A DNA stretch of 26,331 nt from JAWVFN01 sp963696625 (lineage in GTDB: Bacteria; Actinomycetota; Thermoleophilia; Solirubrobacterales; 70-9): the NCBI GenBank assembly GCA_963696625.1, contig CAVOKZ010000049.1, forward strand, positions 1-26,331, read 5' to 3'. Made by a program: the position numbers and the translations under genes. Within the stretch, counting starts at the first letter, position 1. Each line of letters starts with the position of its first letter. Shown here piece by piece: positions 15,468-22,578 of the stretch. A model generated the notes under the pieces. The model had not been told where the DNA came from. It was given only the letters and a program-made list of their open reading frames with translations, and made no database searches.

Positions 15468-16663
15468 CGAGCCGCCTCGATGCAGAGGACCGCGTTGTGG
15501 CCGCCGAACCCGAACGAGTTCGACAGCGCCGCGAGCGGGCGGCCATTTCGCTCGAGGGCGCGGCGCTCGCCGGGGACGAAATCGAGGTCGAGCTCGGGAT
15601 CGGGTTGATCGAGATTGAGGGTCGGCGGCGCGACCGCGGAGGCAAGCGCGAGAACCGTGGCGACGGCCTCGACCGCCCCGGCGGCACCGAGCAGGTGCCC
15701 GATCGCCGACTTCAGCGAGGACACCGGGATCGCTGCCGCTCGGTCACCCAGAGCGGTCCGGATCGCCTTGGTCTCCGAGGCGTCGTTGAGCGGCGTCGAG
15801 GTCCCGTGGGCGTTGACGTAGTCGATGCCGCCGGGCTCGAGCCCGGCGTCCGACAAGGCACGGCTGATCGCCCGCGCCGCCCCCGCCCCTTCGGGATCGG
15901 GCGCAGTCAGGTGATGCGCATCGGCCGTGGCGCCGTAGCCGCGCAGGTAGCCGAGGACCGGCGTCTTGCGCCGTTTGGCCTCCTCGGCGTCCTCGAGAAC
16001 GAGGACCCCGGCGCCTTCCCCCATGACGAAGCCGTCGCGGCGCGCGTCGAAGGGACGCGAGATGCCTGCCTCAGAGGTTGCGCCCATCTCTGCGAACGCG
16101 GCTACCGCGAGCGGCGTGATCCCAGCCTCGGTGCCGCCGACGACGCAGGCCTTGGCGTCGCCGTGCTGGACCATTCGCATGCCGGCGCCGATCGCCTGGG
16201 CGCCGGCGGCACAGGCCGACACGGCGCCGAAGCTCTCGCCCTTGAGGCCGTGGCGCATCGCGATCTGGCCCGCGGCGGCGTTGGGCATCATCTGCGGAAC
16301 GCAGAGCGGGGAGACCGAACGGTCGCCGTCGCGGAGGATCTTGTGCTGCTCCTCGATAGTCGCGATCCCGCCGATCCCGGTACCGATCACGCAGCCGACA
16401 TCCTCGGCCGGGTAGGGCTTTTCCTCATCCCAGCCGGCGGCATCGAGCGCCTCGGATGCGGCTACGAGCGCGAACTGGGTGAAGCGGTCGGCGCGGCGCG
16501 CCTCTCGCTTTGAGAGATGGTCGGCGGGCTCGAAGCCCGTGCAACGTGCGAGGCCGTCCTCGATCGCGCACTCGCCGGCCGACCAGCGCTCATACAACGG
16601 GCCCGACCCGGTGCCGAGCGGGGTGACGGCGCCGACTCCGGTTATTGCGACCGCTCGGGTCAC
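15464..16663 (-). CDS. fabF: Beta-ketoacyl-ACP synthase II
   Basis: This 399-residue condensing enzyme extends acyl-ACP with malonyl-ACP. The catalytic triad is complete: Cys151 in VSACAAG, His286 in NAHGTSTPLND, and His323 with Lys318 in SSLKSAIGHLLGAAG. The C-terminal NSFGFGGHN is also present. It starts at a GTG (16661-16663) that overlaps the acpP stop as GTGA. The TGGAGGTGAC segment, embedded in the last codons of acpP, provides a strong ribosome binding site. Its stop overlaps the accD start. The length and Cys-His-His set place it in the FabF/KasA group rather than FabH. Confidence 0.95.
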   Translation of the reverse strand: MTRAVAITGVGAVTPLGTGSGPLYERWSAGECAIEDGLARCTGFEPADHLSKREARRADRFTQFALVAASEALDAAGWDEEKPYPAEDVGCVIGTGIGGIATIEEQHKILRDGDRSVSPLCVPQMMPNAAAGQIAMRHGLKGESFGAVSACAAGAQAIGAGMRMVQHGDAKACVVGGTEAGITPLAVAAFAEMGATSEAGISRPFDARRDGFVMGEGAGVLVLEDAEEAKRRKTPVLGYLRGYGATADAHHLTAPDPEGAGAARAISRALSDAGLEPGGIDYVNAHGTSTPLNDASETKAIRTALGDRAAAIPVSSLKSAIGHLLGAAGAVEAVATVLALASAVAPPTLNLDQPDPELDLDFVPGERRALERNGRPLAALSNSFGFGGHNAVLCIEAAR

Positions 16664-16914
16664 GTCACCTCCAGGCGCGAGGCGACGAAGTCGACGGCGT
16701 CGCCGAAGGTCTTGAGCTGATCCATCTCCGAGTCCTTGATCTCGACGCCGTAGTCGTCGTCGACGATCTGCGCCATCTCGACCAGGTCGAGGCTGTCGAT
16801 GTCGAGCTCCTCGAAGGCCGCGTCGGGGGTGATGTTCTCGCGCTCCTCGCCGAACTCGACCAGCGCTTCGGTGAGGCGGTCGGCGATCTGGGCTTTGGTC
16901 ACTGTCTGGGTCAC
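16660..16914 (-). CDS. acpP: Acyl carrier protein
   Basis: This 84-residue acidic protein carries the growing acyl chain on a phosphopantetheine arm. The attachment serine is Ser41 in LDIDSLDLVEM, the ACP signature. Helices I-IV are recognisable. It starts at GTG 16912-16914 with AAGGAG six bases upstream, the best-formed ribosome binding site in this operon, which fits the high expression that ACP needs. It is also the only gene of the operon with a real gap before it (22 bases after fabG). A second in-frame GTG lies four codons further in, but it is worse placed for the ribosome binding site. Confidence 0.95.
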   Translation of the reverse strand: MTQTVTKAQIADRLTEALVEFGEERENITPDAAFEELDIDSLDLVEMAQIVDDDYGVEIKDSEMDQLKTFGDAVDFVASRLEVT

Positions 16915-16936
16915 TGCTTCTCCTTTGTGGTGGTTG

Positions 16937-17692
16937 TCAGGCGCTCATGCCGCCGTCGACGGTCAGCAGGGCCCCGGTCACGTAGCCCGCTTCCTCCGAC
17001 GCGAGGAAGCCGACGCAGGCGGCGACCTCCTCGGGGCTGCCGCTGCGGCGGGCGGGGATCGCGTCTGAAAGCCCATCGGCGACGCCGTTGGAGGTCAGCT
17101 CCGTTTCGATCAGCCCGGGTGCGACGGCATTGGCGGTGATCCCCCGGCTGGCGACCTCGACCGCGACGGTGCGGGTGAAGGCGACCAGCCCGGCCTTCGA
17201 CGCCGCGTAGTTGCCCTGGCCCGGGTTGGCGCGCTGCCCGACGACGCTGGCGACGTTGACGATGCGCCCGAAGCGTGTGCGGACCATGGTTCGCAGCACC
17301 CGGCGGGTGAGACGGAAGGCGCCGCCGAGGTTGGTGGAGAGGATTCGCTCCCAGTCGTCGTCGCTGAGCCGCAGCGAGAGCCCGTCAGCGGTCTGGCCGG
17401 CGTTGTTGACCAGGACGAGCACGGGGCCGAACTCGGATTCGGCGCCGGCGACGATCTCCTCCGCGACCGCGGGGTCGCCGACGTCGCCCTCGATCGCGAC
17501 CGCCTCGCCCCCCGCGTCGCGGATCGCCGCGACCACCCGCTCGGCGCCCTCACGGTCGCGGCGGTAGTTGACCCCCACCGGCCAGCCGGCCTGCGCCAGA
17601 CGCAGCGCGCTGGCGGCGCCGATCCCCCGGGAGGCGCCGGTGACGAGAGCGCAGGCACCCTCCGGCCTGCCGTTTCCGTTCCCCGCGCTCAC
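16937..17692 (-). CDS. fabG: 3-oxoacyl-ACP reductase
   Basis: The 251-residue SDR protein reduces 3-ketoacyl-ACP with NADPH. It has TGASRGIG for cofactor binding, NNAG, the catalytic Ser in NVASVVGQ, YAASK with Tyr and Lys, and the C-terminal VTGALLTVDGGMSA common in FabG. The GTG at 17690-17692 is chosen as the start because it overlaps the fabH stop as GTGA, like the other junctions here. A TTG four codons upstream is also open. The first 15 residues are Gly/Asn-rich and poorly conserved. Its position in the FAS operon settles the function better than sequence alone, since FabG-like SDRs are numerous. Confidence 0.92.
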   Translation of the reverse strand: MSAGNGNGRPEGACALVTGASRGIGAASALRLAQAGWPVGVNYRRDREGAERVVAAIRDAGGEAVAIEGDVGDPAVAEEIVAGAESEFGPVLVLVNNAGQTADGLSLRLSDDDWERILSTNLGGAFRLTRRVLRTMVRTRFGRIVNVASVVGQRANPGQGNYAASKAGLVAFTRTVAVEVASRGITANAVAPGLIETELTSNGVADGLSDAIPARRSGSPEEVAACVGFLASEEAGYVTGALLTVDGGMSA

Positions 17693-18699
17693 GCCGCGCC
17701 CCAATCGAGGACCGTCGCGCCCCAGGTGAAGCCGGCTCCGAATGCGGCGAGGAGGACCCGATCACCGGGCTGCAGCCGCCCAGCCTCCTGGGCGTCGGCG
17801 AGGGCAATCGGAATGCTCGCCGCCGAGGTGTTCCCGTATCCCGAGATGCAGTCGAGAACCCGCTCCGGGTCGAGCTCGAGCCGCTCGCCGACGGCGCGCA
17901 GGATGCGGCGGTTGGCCTGATGAAAGACGAAGAGGTCGATCTGGCCAAGCCCGACGCCGGCGCGGGCGGCGGCCTCGACGGCGACGCCGCTCATCGCGTT
18001 GACTGCGGCGCGAAAGGTCGCGCGCCCGTCCATCCGCACCTTGCGCTCAGCGTGGGAGGCGGTGATGTGCCCGGCGCCGCCGGCGTCGGCTCCGAGCAGG
18101 ACCGGGCCGAGCGACCCGCCGGCGTCCGGGCTCAGTACCGCCGCGCCGGCGCCGTCGCCGAACAGGCCCGCGGTCGAGCGGTCCTCGCGGTCGGTGACTC
18201 GGCTCATTCCCTCGGCGCCGAGAACCAGCACCACCCGCGCCCGGCGGCTCTCGATCTGGGCCGCGCCGAGCGACAGCGCCGAGAGGAAGCCGGTGCAGGC
18301 GGCGCCGATGTCGAGAGCGCCGGCCCCGGTTGCTCCGATCTCCGCCGCCACGAGCGGGGCGAGGTTGGGCAGCAGGTCGTCGGCGGTGAAGGTTGCGGCG
18401 AGCACGAGGTCGACCTCCTCGGCGCCGACGCCGGCGCGGGCCAGCGCCTCGGAGGCGGCGCCCGCGGCCATACCGGTAACGGTCTCGCCCGCAGCAAGCT
18501 GGCGGCGCTCGACCACTCCGGTGCGCGAGCTGATCCAGCCTTGCTCGAGCCCGAGCCGGCGCTCGACCTCGGAGTTGTGGGCGCGCCCATCGGGCAGGCA
18601 ACTCGCGACCGAGGCCAGGGCGGTGCCTTGCAGCCGCGGCGCGGGCCGCGCCTGGCCGGTCTCGGCGAGGACGGACCCGTTGGCGGCGCCGCTAGACAC
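17689..18699 (-). CDS. fabH: Beta-ketoacyl-ACP synthase III
   Basis: This enzyme starts fatty-acid synthesis by condensing an acyl-CoA primer with malonyl-ACP. The catalytic set is complete: Cys135 in GAACTGFLSAL, His260 in FVFHQANRRIL and Asn290 in GYGNTSAASIP. The GTG at 18697-18699 is preferred, giving 336 residues with GAGG six bases upstream. The frame is open further up to 18888, but that stretch lies entirely within fabD. The gene overlaps fabD by 8 bases and fabG by 4. Primer choice (acetyl versus branched or longer acyl-CoA) depends on the pocket and cannot be decided here. The first 25 residues are an extension compared with E. coli FabH. Confidence 0.93.
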   Translation of the reverse strand: MSSGAANGSVLAETGQARPAPRLQGTALASVASCLPDGRAHNSEVERRLGLEQGWISSRTGVVERRQLAAGETVTGMAAGAASEALARAGVGAEEVDLVLAATFTADDLLPNLAPLVAAEIGATGAGALDIGAACTGFLSALSLGAAQIESRRARVVLVLGAEGMSRVTDREDRSTAGLFGDGAGAAVLSPDAGGSLGPVLLGADAGGAGHITASHAERKVRMDGRATFRAAVNAMSGVAVEAAARAGVGLGQIDLFVFHQANRRILRAVGERLELDPERVLDCISGYGNTSAASIPIALADAQEAGRLQPGDRVLLAAFGAGFTWGATVLDWGAA

Positions 18700-19558
18700 G
18701 CTGCGCCTCGAGAAGGTCGGCGGCCTCGACCTCGACCGACCCCAGGGTCTGCTTGGCCAGCTTGCCGACGACGCGCCCGGGGCCGGCGTCGAGGAAGCGG
18801 CGCACACCCAGCTCGTGGAGGTACTCGAGCACCTCGACCCAGCGCACGGGACTGACCAGAGAGCGGACGAGCAGCTCGGCGGCCTCACCGTCTATCGGTT
18901 CGGCGGTCACCGAAGAGATCACGGGCAGCCGCGGTGGGCGGATCTCGATCTCGGCGAGAATCTCGCCGAAGCGGGCCACCGCCGGCTCCATCGCCGGCGA
19001 ATGGAAGGCGCCGGATACCGGAAGCCGTTTGACCCTCGTCCCCGACTCGCGCGCCGCGGCCTCGGCCGCCGCAGCGTTCTCGACGGGGCCCGAGAGCACG
19101 GCTTGGCGCGGTGAGTTCTCGTTGGCCACGGAAAGCCCATGGAGGGCGGCGATCGCCGCCGCCGTCTCACGATCAGCGCCGACGGCAAGCATCGCTCCGG
19201 GCTCGCCGCTCTCGGCCGCCTGCGCCATCAGTCGGCCGCGCGCAGCGACGAGCCGCAATCCGGCCTCGGGGTCGAGAGCGCCCGCCGCAACGAGTGCCGT
19301 GATCTCGCCAAGCGAGTGGCCGGCGAGCACGGTCTGCGGCCTGCCAAGTTGCTCGTAGCCGGCAAGCGAGGCGAGATAGATCGCCGGCTGGGCAAATTGC
19401 GTCGACTCCTCGCTGCGGGCAAAGGGATCGCCCCCGACCAGCTCGTGGGCGCTCGCGACCAGCTCAGGCAAGGCCGCTTCGACGGCGGGCGCGAGCTCGG
19501 AAACGCTGACGCCCTGGCCTGGGAAGAGGGTTGCGGAGGAGGGGTCGGATTGGGCCAC
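18692..19558 (-). CDS. fabD: Malonyl-CoA:ACP transacylase
   Basis: The 288-residue protein loads malonyl groups onto ACP. LFPGQG lies at residues 11-16, the nucleophile Ser82 in GHSLGE, and His186 in GAFHSP; the conserved Gln in FAQPAIY is also present. It starts at GTG 19556-19558. No Shine-Dalgarno sequence is visible, and a TAGTTC six bases upstream only loosely resembles a -10 box, so a leaderless start is possible but weak. It is the first gene of the nine-gene FAS operon, 90 bases after the response regulator stop. That gap holds G6/C6 hairpins. Confidence 0.93.
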   Translation of the reverse strand: MAQSDPSSATLFPGQGVSVSELAPAVEAALPELVASAHELVGGDPFARSEESTQFAQPAIYLASLAGYEQLGRPQTVLAGHSLGEITALVAAGALDPEAGLRLVAARGRLMAQAAESGEPGAMLAVGADRETAAAIAALHGLSVANENSPRQAVLSGPVENAAAAEAAARESGTRVKRLPVSGAFHSPAMEPAVARFGEILAEIEIRPPRLPVISSVTAEPIDGEAAELLVRSLVSPVRWVEVLEYLHELGVRRFLDAGPGRVVGKLAKQTLGSVEVEAADLLEAQRV

Positions 19559-19608
19559 TGGGCAGAACTACCAGCGTTGGGGCTGCCCGTAACCGCCCAC
19601 GAGGCTCG

Positions 19609-19650
19609 AACCCCCCAAACGGGGGGCGAAGCCGGGACCGCTGGGGGGTT
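19609..19650 (-). promoter_or_regulatory. G6/C6 alternative hairpins between the regulator and fabD
   Basis: Three homopolymer tracts lie here. CCCCCC (19611-19616) pairs with GGGGGG (19621-19626) over a 4-base loop. The longer AACCCCCC (19609-19616) can instead pair with GGGGGGTT (19643-19650), which reaches the regulator's stop codon. The two folds exclude each other. The set could act as a terminator of the two-component transcript or as an attenuator ahead of fabD. The T run after the short hairpin is only two bases, so a simple intrinsic terminator is doubtful. Confidence 0.4.
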
Positions 19651-20251
19651 AGGCGCTCAGCCCGAGACGCTCGGCGCGACGGACGGCCTCGGCGCGGTTG
19701 CGGACGCCGAGCTTGCGATAGAGGGCGCTGGTGTGGTCCTTGACCGTGTGCGGCGAGAGGTGCAGCCGCGCGGCGATCTCCTTGTTCGTCGCCCCGCCGG
19801 CAATCAGCCCGACAACCTCGCGCTCGCGATCGGAGAGCCCTGCCGAGGCCTCCGGCTGCGAGGCAAAGACGCTCATCCCCTTGCCGACCATGCGCACCGC
19901 GCGAGCGACGTCGGCTGCACTCCAGTCCTTGCTGACAAAGCCCGATGCGCCGGCCGCCCGGGCCGCTTCGCGGCTGATCCAACCAGCGCCGGAGATCAGC
20001 AGGACCCGGGTCTGGGGTGAGGCCTCGCGAATCGCCGCGCAGAGCTCGGCGCCGGACTCCTCGCCGATAAAGAGGTCGACAAGGGCTACATCGGGGCGCT
20101 GATCGCGGACGTGCTCGAGCGCCTCGGCGCCACTCGACGCAGCCTCACAGCGCCGGACCCAGCGCTGCTCGCCGAGGAGAAGACGGAACCCCCACTGGAC
20201 GACGTCGTGGTCGTCGACGACGAGTACGCGCATTCCCGCCTGCGAACTCAT
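19649..20251 (-). CDS. NarL/LuxR-type response regulator
   Basis: The 200-residue protein has an N-terminal receiver with the acidic pocket VVDDHD, the phospho-acceptor Asp59 in VALVDL and Lys108 in GFVSKDW. The C-terminal LuxR helix-turn-helix at about 137-195 reads LSDREREVVGLIAGGATNKEIAARLHLSPHTVKDHTSALYRKLGV. It should bind DNA after phosphorylation by the adjacent kinase, whose stop overlaps its ATG (ATGA). It is followed after 90 bases by fabD on the same strand, so control of the FAS operon is a natural guess, but no binding site can be named from one copy. Confidence 0.92.
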   Translation of the reverse strand: MSSQAGMRVLVVDDHDVVQWGFRLLLGEQRWVRRCEAASSGAEALEHVRDQRPDVALVDLFIGEESGAELCAAIREASPQTRVLLISGAGWISREAARAAGASGFVSKDWSAADVARAVRMVGKGMSVFASQPEASAGLSDREREVVGLIAGGATNKEIAARLHLSPHTVKDHTSALYRKLGVRNRAEAVRRAERLGLSA

Positions 20252-21369
20252 CCGCCGTCCTCCGGAGAGGGAAGTACGAGCCTTACCCGCCAGCGATCTT
20301 CGCCCTGGGGGCCGAACTCGACCATGCCCCGGGCACCCATCGCCTCGAGTGCCGCCAGGCGCAGGCCCATGCCGGCGCTCTTTGATTCGCTCGCGTGGGC
20401 GCCGTCATTGGCAACCTCGAGCGTGAACGCGCCCCCGTCCCTGCCGACCCGGACCAACACCTCAGTCGGGTCGGCATGCTTGGCGCAGTTGCGAAGGCCC
20501 TCGGCAAGGACTGCCTGAGCCAATCCCTTGTGACCGGCCGGCGCTTCAACGCCCGGCTCCCAGTCGACGCTGATCGGCAGGCTCGCGTGGTGGCCGCGGA
20601 GCCGCTCGAGCTCCTCAACGAGAGTGATCCCGGTGTCAAGCGGCGGCGTGCGCAAGGGCTGTGCGATCGTCGTTCGCATGTCGGTGAGCGCCTCGCCGAT
20701 CTCGGTCGAGATCCGCTCGCGCTCGACTTGGCTCAGCTCGTGCTCGCTGCCGAGAGCAAGCGAAATGCCGAACAACCGCTGGACGACACTCTCATGGAGT
20801 TCGCGTGCCAGGTCGAGGCGCGAGGCAAGCTCACGCGCGCGCATCGCTTGGACGGCACCGATGCGCGCGGTCGCAGCCAGCGCGGCCCCCTTGCCGAAGG
20901 CGAGCATCGTTTGACGCTCCTCCTCGCTGAGATCGAACGGCCGGCCACCGCGGTCGGCAAAGATGACTCCGAGCCAGCGACCCCCGGCCGAAACGGGCAC
21001 GCAGGCCAGGGTCGTGATCCCGGCAAAGCTCGCGTAGCGATCCGGAAGCTGCCCGGTCAGGTCGCTGGAGACGACGACGCGGTTCTCGGCCAGTGCGGTC
21101 TGCGCCATCGGCGTCTCTTCGAGCGTGCCGTAGATCTGCGCCCGAATCGCCGGGTCGACCCCATGACTGCCGACTGGAATGACCAATTGCCGGGCCTTGT
21201 CGTAGAGGACGAGGCCGGCGCGCTCGAGGCCAACCAGGCGGCAGACTGCCTCACAGAGGCGGTCGAAGAATCGTGATCCCGGCGCGTCGAGCTCTTCCTC
21301 GAGCTCCGGCAGTAGGCCGGCGAGGACGTCGAGGGCGCGGTCGTGGGCTGGAGCGATGGAGCCGGGCAA
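20248..21369 (-). CDS. GAF-domain sensor histidine kinase (HisKA_3 type)
   Basis: The 373-residue cytoplasmic protein has a GAF domain at about 30-170 (LVGLERAGLVLYDKARQLVIPVGS, TLACVPVSAGGRWLGVIFADR). A dimerisation/phospho-acceptor helix carries His192 in ARELHESVVQRLFGIS, and an HATPase domain carries the N box EGLRNCAKHA (Asn294) and a GMGLRLAALEAMG segment. This is the NarX/LiaS-like class that pairs with NarL-type regulators. No membrane segment is present, so the signal is probably a soluble ligand or redox state sensed by the GAF domain. The start is uncertain: TTG at 21367-21369 is used, with no strong ribosome binding site. The stop overlaps the regulator's ATG. Confidence 0.9.
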   Translation of the reverse strand: MPGSIAPAHDRALDVLAGLLPELEEELDAPGSRFFDRLCEAVCRLVGLERAGLVLYDKARQLVIPVGSHGVDPAIRAQIYGTLEETPMAQTALAENRVVVSSDLTGQLPDRYASFAGITTLACVPVSAGGRWLGVIFADRGGRPFDLSEEERQTMLAFGKGAALAATARIGAVQAMRARELASRLDLARELHESVVQRLFGISLALGSEHELSQVERERISTEIGEALTDMRTTIAQPLRTPPLDTGITLVEELERLRGHHASLPISVDWEPGVEAPAGHKGLAQAVLAEGLRNCAKHADPTEVLVRVGRDGGAFTLEVANDGAHASESKSAGMGLRLAALEAMGARGMVEFGPQGEDRWRVRLVLPSPEDGG

Positions 21370-21383
21370 CGTAGATCTCTACG
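21370..21383. promoter_or_regulatory. Inverted repeat directly before the sensor kinase start
   Basis: CGTAGA and TCTACG flank a 2-base centre, a perfect 6-bp inverted repeat lying immediately before the putative TTG start. It could be an operator or a small hairpin over the translation start. A second short palindrome-like stretch (TTTCACGAAA, 21401-21410) lies 17 bases further on. Confidence 0.3.
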
Positions 21384-21402
21384 CCGCTGGGCCGCTTGAG
21401 TT

Positions 21403-21642
21403 TCACGAAACGGGCCTACGTTCGGGATCCCCCCCGGTTGGGGGATTCGCCCCGGTTGGGGGATTCGCCTCCGGGATCACGCCCTCGATCTGAGGGAGCG
21501 CCTGGAGAACATCCACGTCTCCGAGCTCGGTGACCAGGTACGCTTTGTCGCCGGCGCGGACGAAGGTTGCAACCGAATCGGCGGCGAGCAGCCGGTGGTC
21601 CGCCTTCACGCGACCGCCGAGCTCCTCGAGGACTCCGATCAC
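21403..21642 (-). CDS. Small hypothetical protein coupled to the MNT nucleotidyltransferase
   Basis: A 79-residue frame begins at GTG 21640-21642, which overlaps the stop of the nucleotidyltransferase gene as GTGA. The first 60 residues have ordinary protein-like composition (VIGVLEELGGRVKA, DSVATFVRAGDKAYLVTELG, VDVLQALPQIEGVI). The last part contains an 18-bp tandem repeat that yields ANPPTG twice. I recognise no family; it is not the HEPN partner normally found here. An alternative reading is that its first residues are the out-of-frame end of the nucleotidyltransferase, because the paralogue at 23820 continues past the point where this one stops. Confidence 0.4.
   Translation of the reverse strand: MIGVLEELGGRVKADHRLLAADSVATFVRAGDKAYLVTELGDVDVLQALPQIEGVIPEANPPTGANPPTGGDPERRPVS
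21433..21468. repeat. 18-bp exact tandem repeat, two copies
   Basis: CCCGGTTGGGGGATTCGC occurs twice head to tail (21433-21450 and 21451-21468). Being a multiple of three it keeps the small minus-strand frame open and adds six residues. Its copy number could vary by slippage. Confidence 0.9.
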
Positions 21643-21911
21643 GGCACTTCGCGCCACTCATCCGCGTGCGCGGCGCTGACGACCACGACGTCGAGCGCGA
21701 CCTCGAGGCTGCGCAACGCGCGGCGAAGTCGGGCCGACTCGGCGCGGCGTTGCTCGACCTCCGGTTCGATTACGAGCAGGTCGAGATCCGAGTCGGGGCG
21801 GGCATCGCCGCGCGCATGCGAACCGAAGACGATCACGCGGGCGTCAGGGGCGGCCTCGGACAGACGGCGGGCGGCCTCGGCGATGAGTGCTTCGCTATCC
21901 AACTTGATCAT
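21639..21911 (-). CDS. MNT-domain nucleotidyltransferase (antitoxin-type), C-terminally short
   Basis: The 90-residue protein starts at ATG 21909-21911. It has the minimal nucleotidyltransferase signature GSHARGDARPDSDLDLLVI, in which the GS and DxD residues bind NTP and metal. Proteins of this kind (MntA) neutralise HEPN RNase toxins by adding AMP to them. It is clearly related to the gene at 23820-24140 (EALIAEAxRRL, VIVFGS, RLRRAL). It stops at REVP, whereas the paralogue runs on for another 16 residues. No HEPN gene follows. It may be an orphan or a decayed half of a toxin-antitoxin pair. The frame extends upstream through repeats, but the paralogue supports this start. Confidence 0.75.
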   Translation of the reverse strand: MIKLDSEALIAEAARRLSEAAPDARVIVFGSHARGDARPDSDLDLLVIEPEVEQRRAESARLRRALRSLEVALDVVVVSAAHADEWREVP

Positions 21912-21981
21912 CACGGTAGCGGCCCGGGATGCGGTATCCGGCCTTTGCTGTCGCGGCCACGAGACTGCTCGCTCAACCGAC

Positions 21982-22104
21982 CTTTGCTTGCTTGTGTGTG
22001 ATTCAAGACCTGACCCCGTTGAGGCTTTGCTTGCTTGTGTGTGATTCAAGACCTGACCCCGTTGAGGCTTGACCCCGTTGAGGCTCGTTGAGGCTCCGTT
22101 GAGG
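21982..22104. repeat. 43-bp tandem duplication with a decaying tail
   Basis: A 43-bp unit is present twice without a mismatch (21982-22024 and 22025-22067). It begins CTTTGCTTGCTTGTGTGTG and ends GACCCCGTTGAGG. Its last part is then repeated in shrinking pieces: 16 bp at 22068-22083, 10 bp at 22084-22093 and 11 bp at 22094-22104, each ending CGTTGAGG. The internal ATTCAAGACCTGACCCC recalls, from memory only, sequences found beside REP-associated transposases. Confidence 0.9.
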
Positions 22105-22192
22105 CTTGCTCCAGGCACGCCGTGACTGTGGATTTCACGTCCGCGCGGAGGTCGGGAACAGCGTCGCCCTCGCTGCCCAACGTCTCGCTCAT
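22046..22192 (-). CDS. Possible 48-residue protein coupled to the DUF5615 gene
   Basis: An ATG at 22190-22192 overlaps the stop of the DUF5615 gene (ATGA). The frame reads MSETLGSEGDAVPDLRADV and then KSTVTACLEQAS, which is plausible coding sequence, before running into the tandem repeats, where it ends at 22046-22048. The repeat may have replaced its natural 3' end, leaving a fragment. I recognise no family, and it may not be expressed. Confidence 0.3.
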   Translation of the reverse strand: MSETLGSEGDAVPDLRADVKSTVTACLEQASTEPQRASTGSSLNGVRS

Positions 22193-22578
22193 ACCGGGTA
22201 GTCGTAGTCGGAGGCGTCTCCCGATTCTTCGACCTCCACGACGCGATTGATCATCGCCTCGGCCGGCTCGACACCTCGGTCGTCGGAGACCTTTTCAATT
22301 TGGGCAATGGCGATGCCCATCCAGGCGATCTCCTCGGCGCGAGATCCGAGAGGCATGACGACGAGCCCCGGATAGAGTCCCGCCTTCGCGGCGAGCTGGA
22401 GGAAGTCATCGGCGTTGTTGGTGACGAGCACTCGCTCCTCGTCCATGCATAGTTGCGCGACTGCACGATCGGGGGCCCCGAGCATTCCACGGTCGCGTGT
22501 AGACGTCGCGTCGTAGCCAAAGCGGTGGCACTCCGTAGCCAAGGTCGGTGAGAGATCCTCGTCGACGAAGAAGCGCAT
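22189..22578 (-). CDS. DUF5615 PIN-like toxin
   Basis: The 129-residue protein begins MRFFVDEDLSPTLATECHRFGYDATSTRDRGMLG and has VLVTNNADDFLQL in the middle, the hallmarks of DUF5615. Acidic residues Asp7 and Glu8 and the Asp-Asp of NNADDF resemble the metal-binding set of PIN-type nucleases. In other bacteria such proteins are encoded with DUF433 antitoxins, as here. The ATG at 22576-22578 overlaps the antitoxin stop by one base (TGATG); a TTG one codon earlier is less likely. The C-terminal tail (EVEESGDASDYDYPV) is acidic. RNase activity is inferred from the family. Confidence 0.85.
   Translation of the reverse strand: MRFFVDEDLSPTLATECHRFGYDATSTRDRGMLGAPDRAVAQLCMDEERVLVTNNADDFLQLAAKAGLYPGLVVMPLGSRAEEIAWMGIAIAQIEKVSDDRGVEPAEAMINRVVEVEESGDASDYDYPV

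Noticed and set aside
17704..18888. Longer N-terminus for fabH (to 18888) and fabG (to 17704)
   Set aside because: The extra fabH residues lie wholly inside fabD in another frame. Start/stop overlaps with a GAGG site (fabH) or a GTGA junction (fabG) explain the shorter starts better.
21982..22104. CRISPR array
   Set aside because: The 43-bp copies are directly adjacent without spacers, and no cas genes are present.
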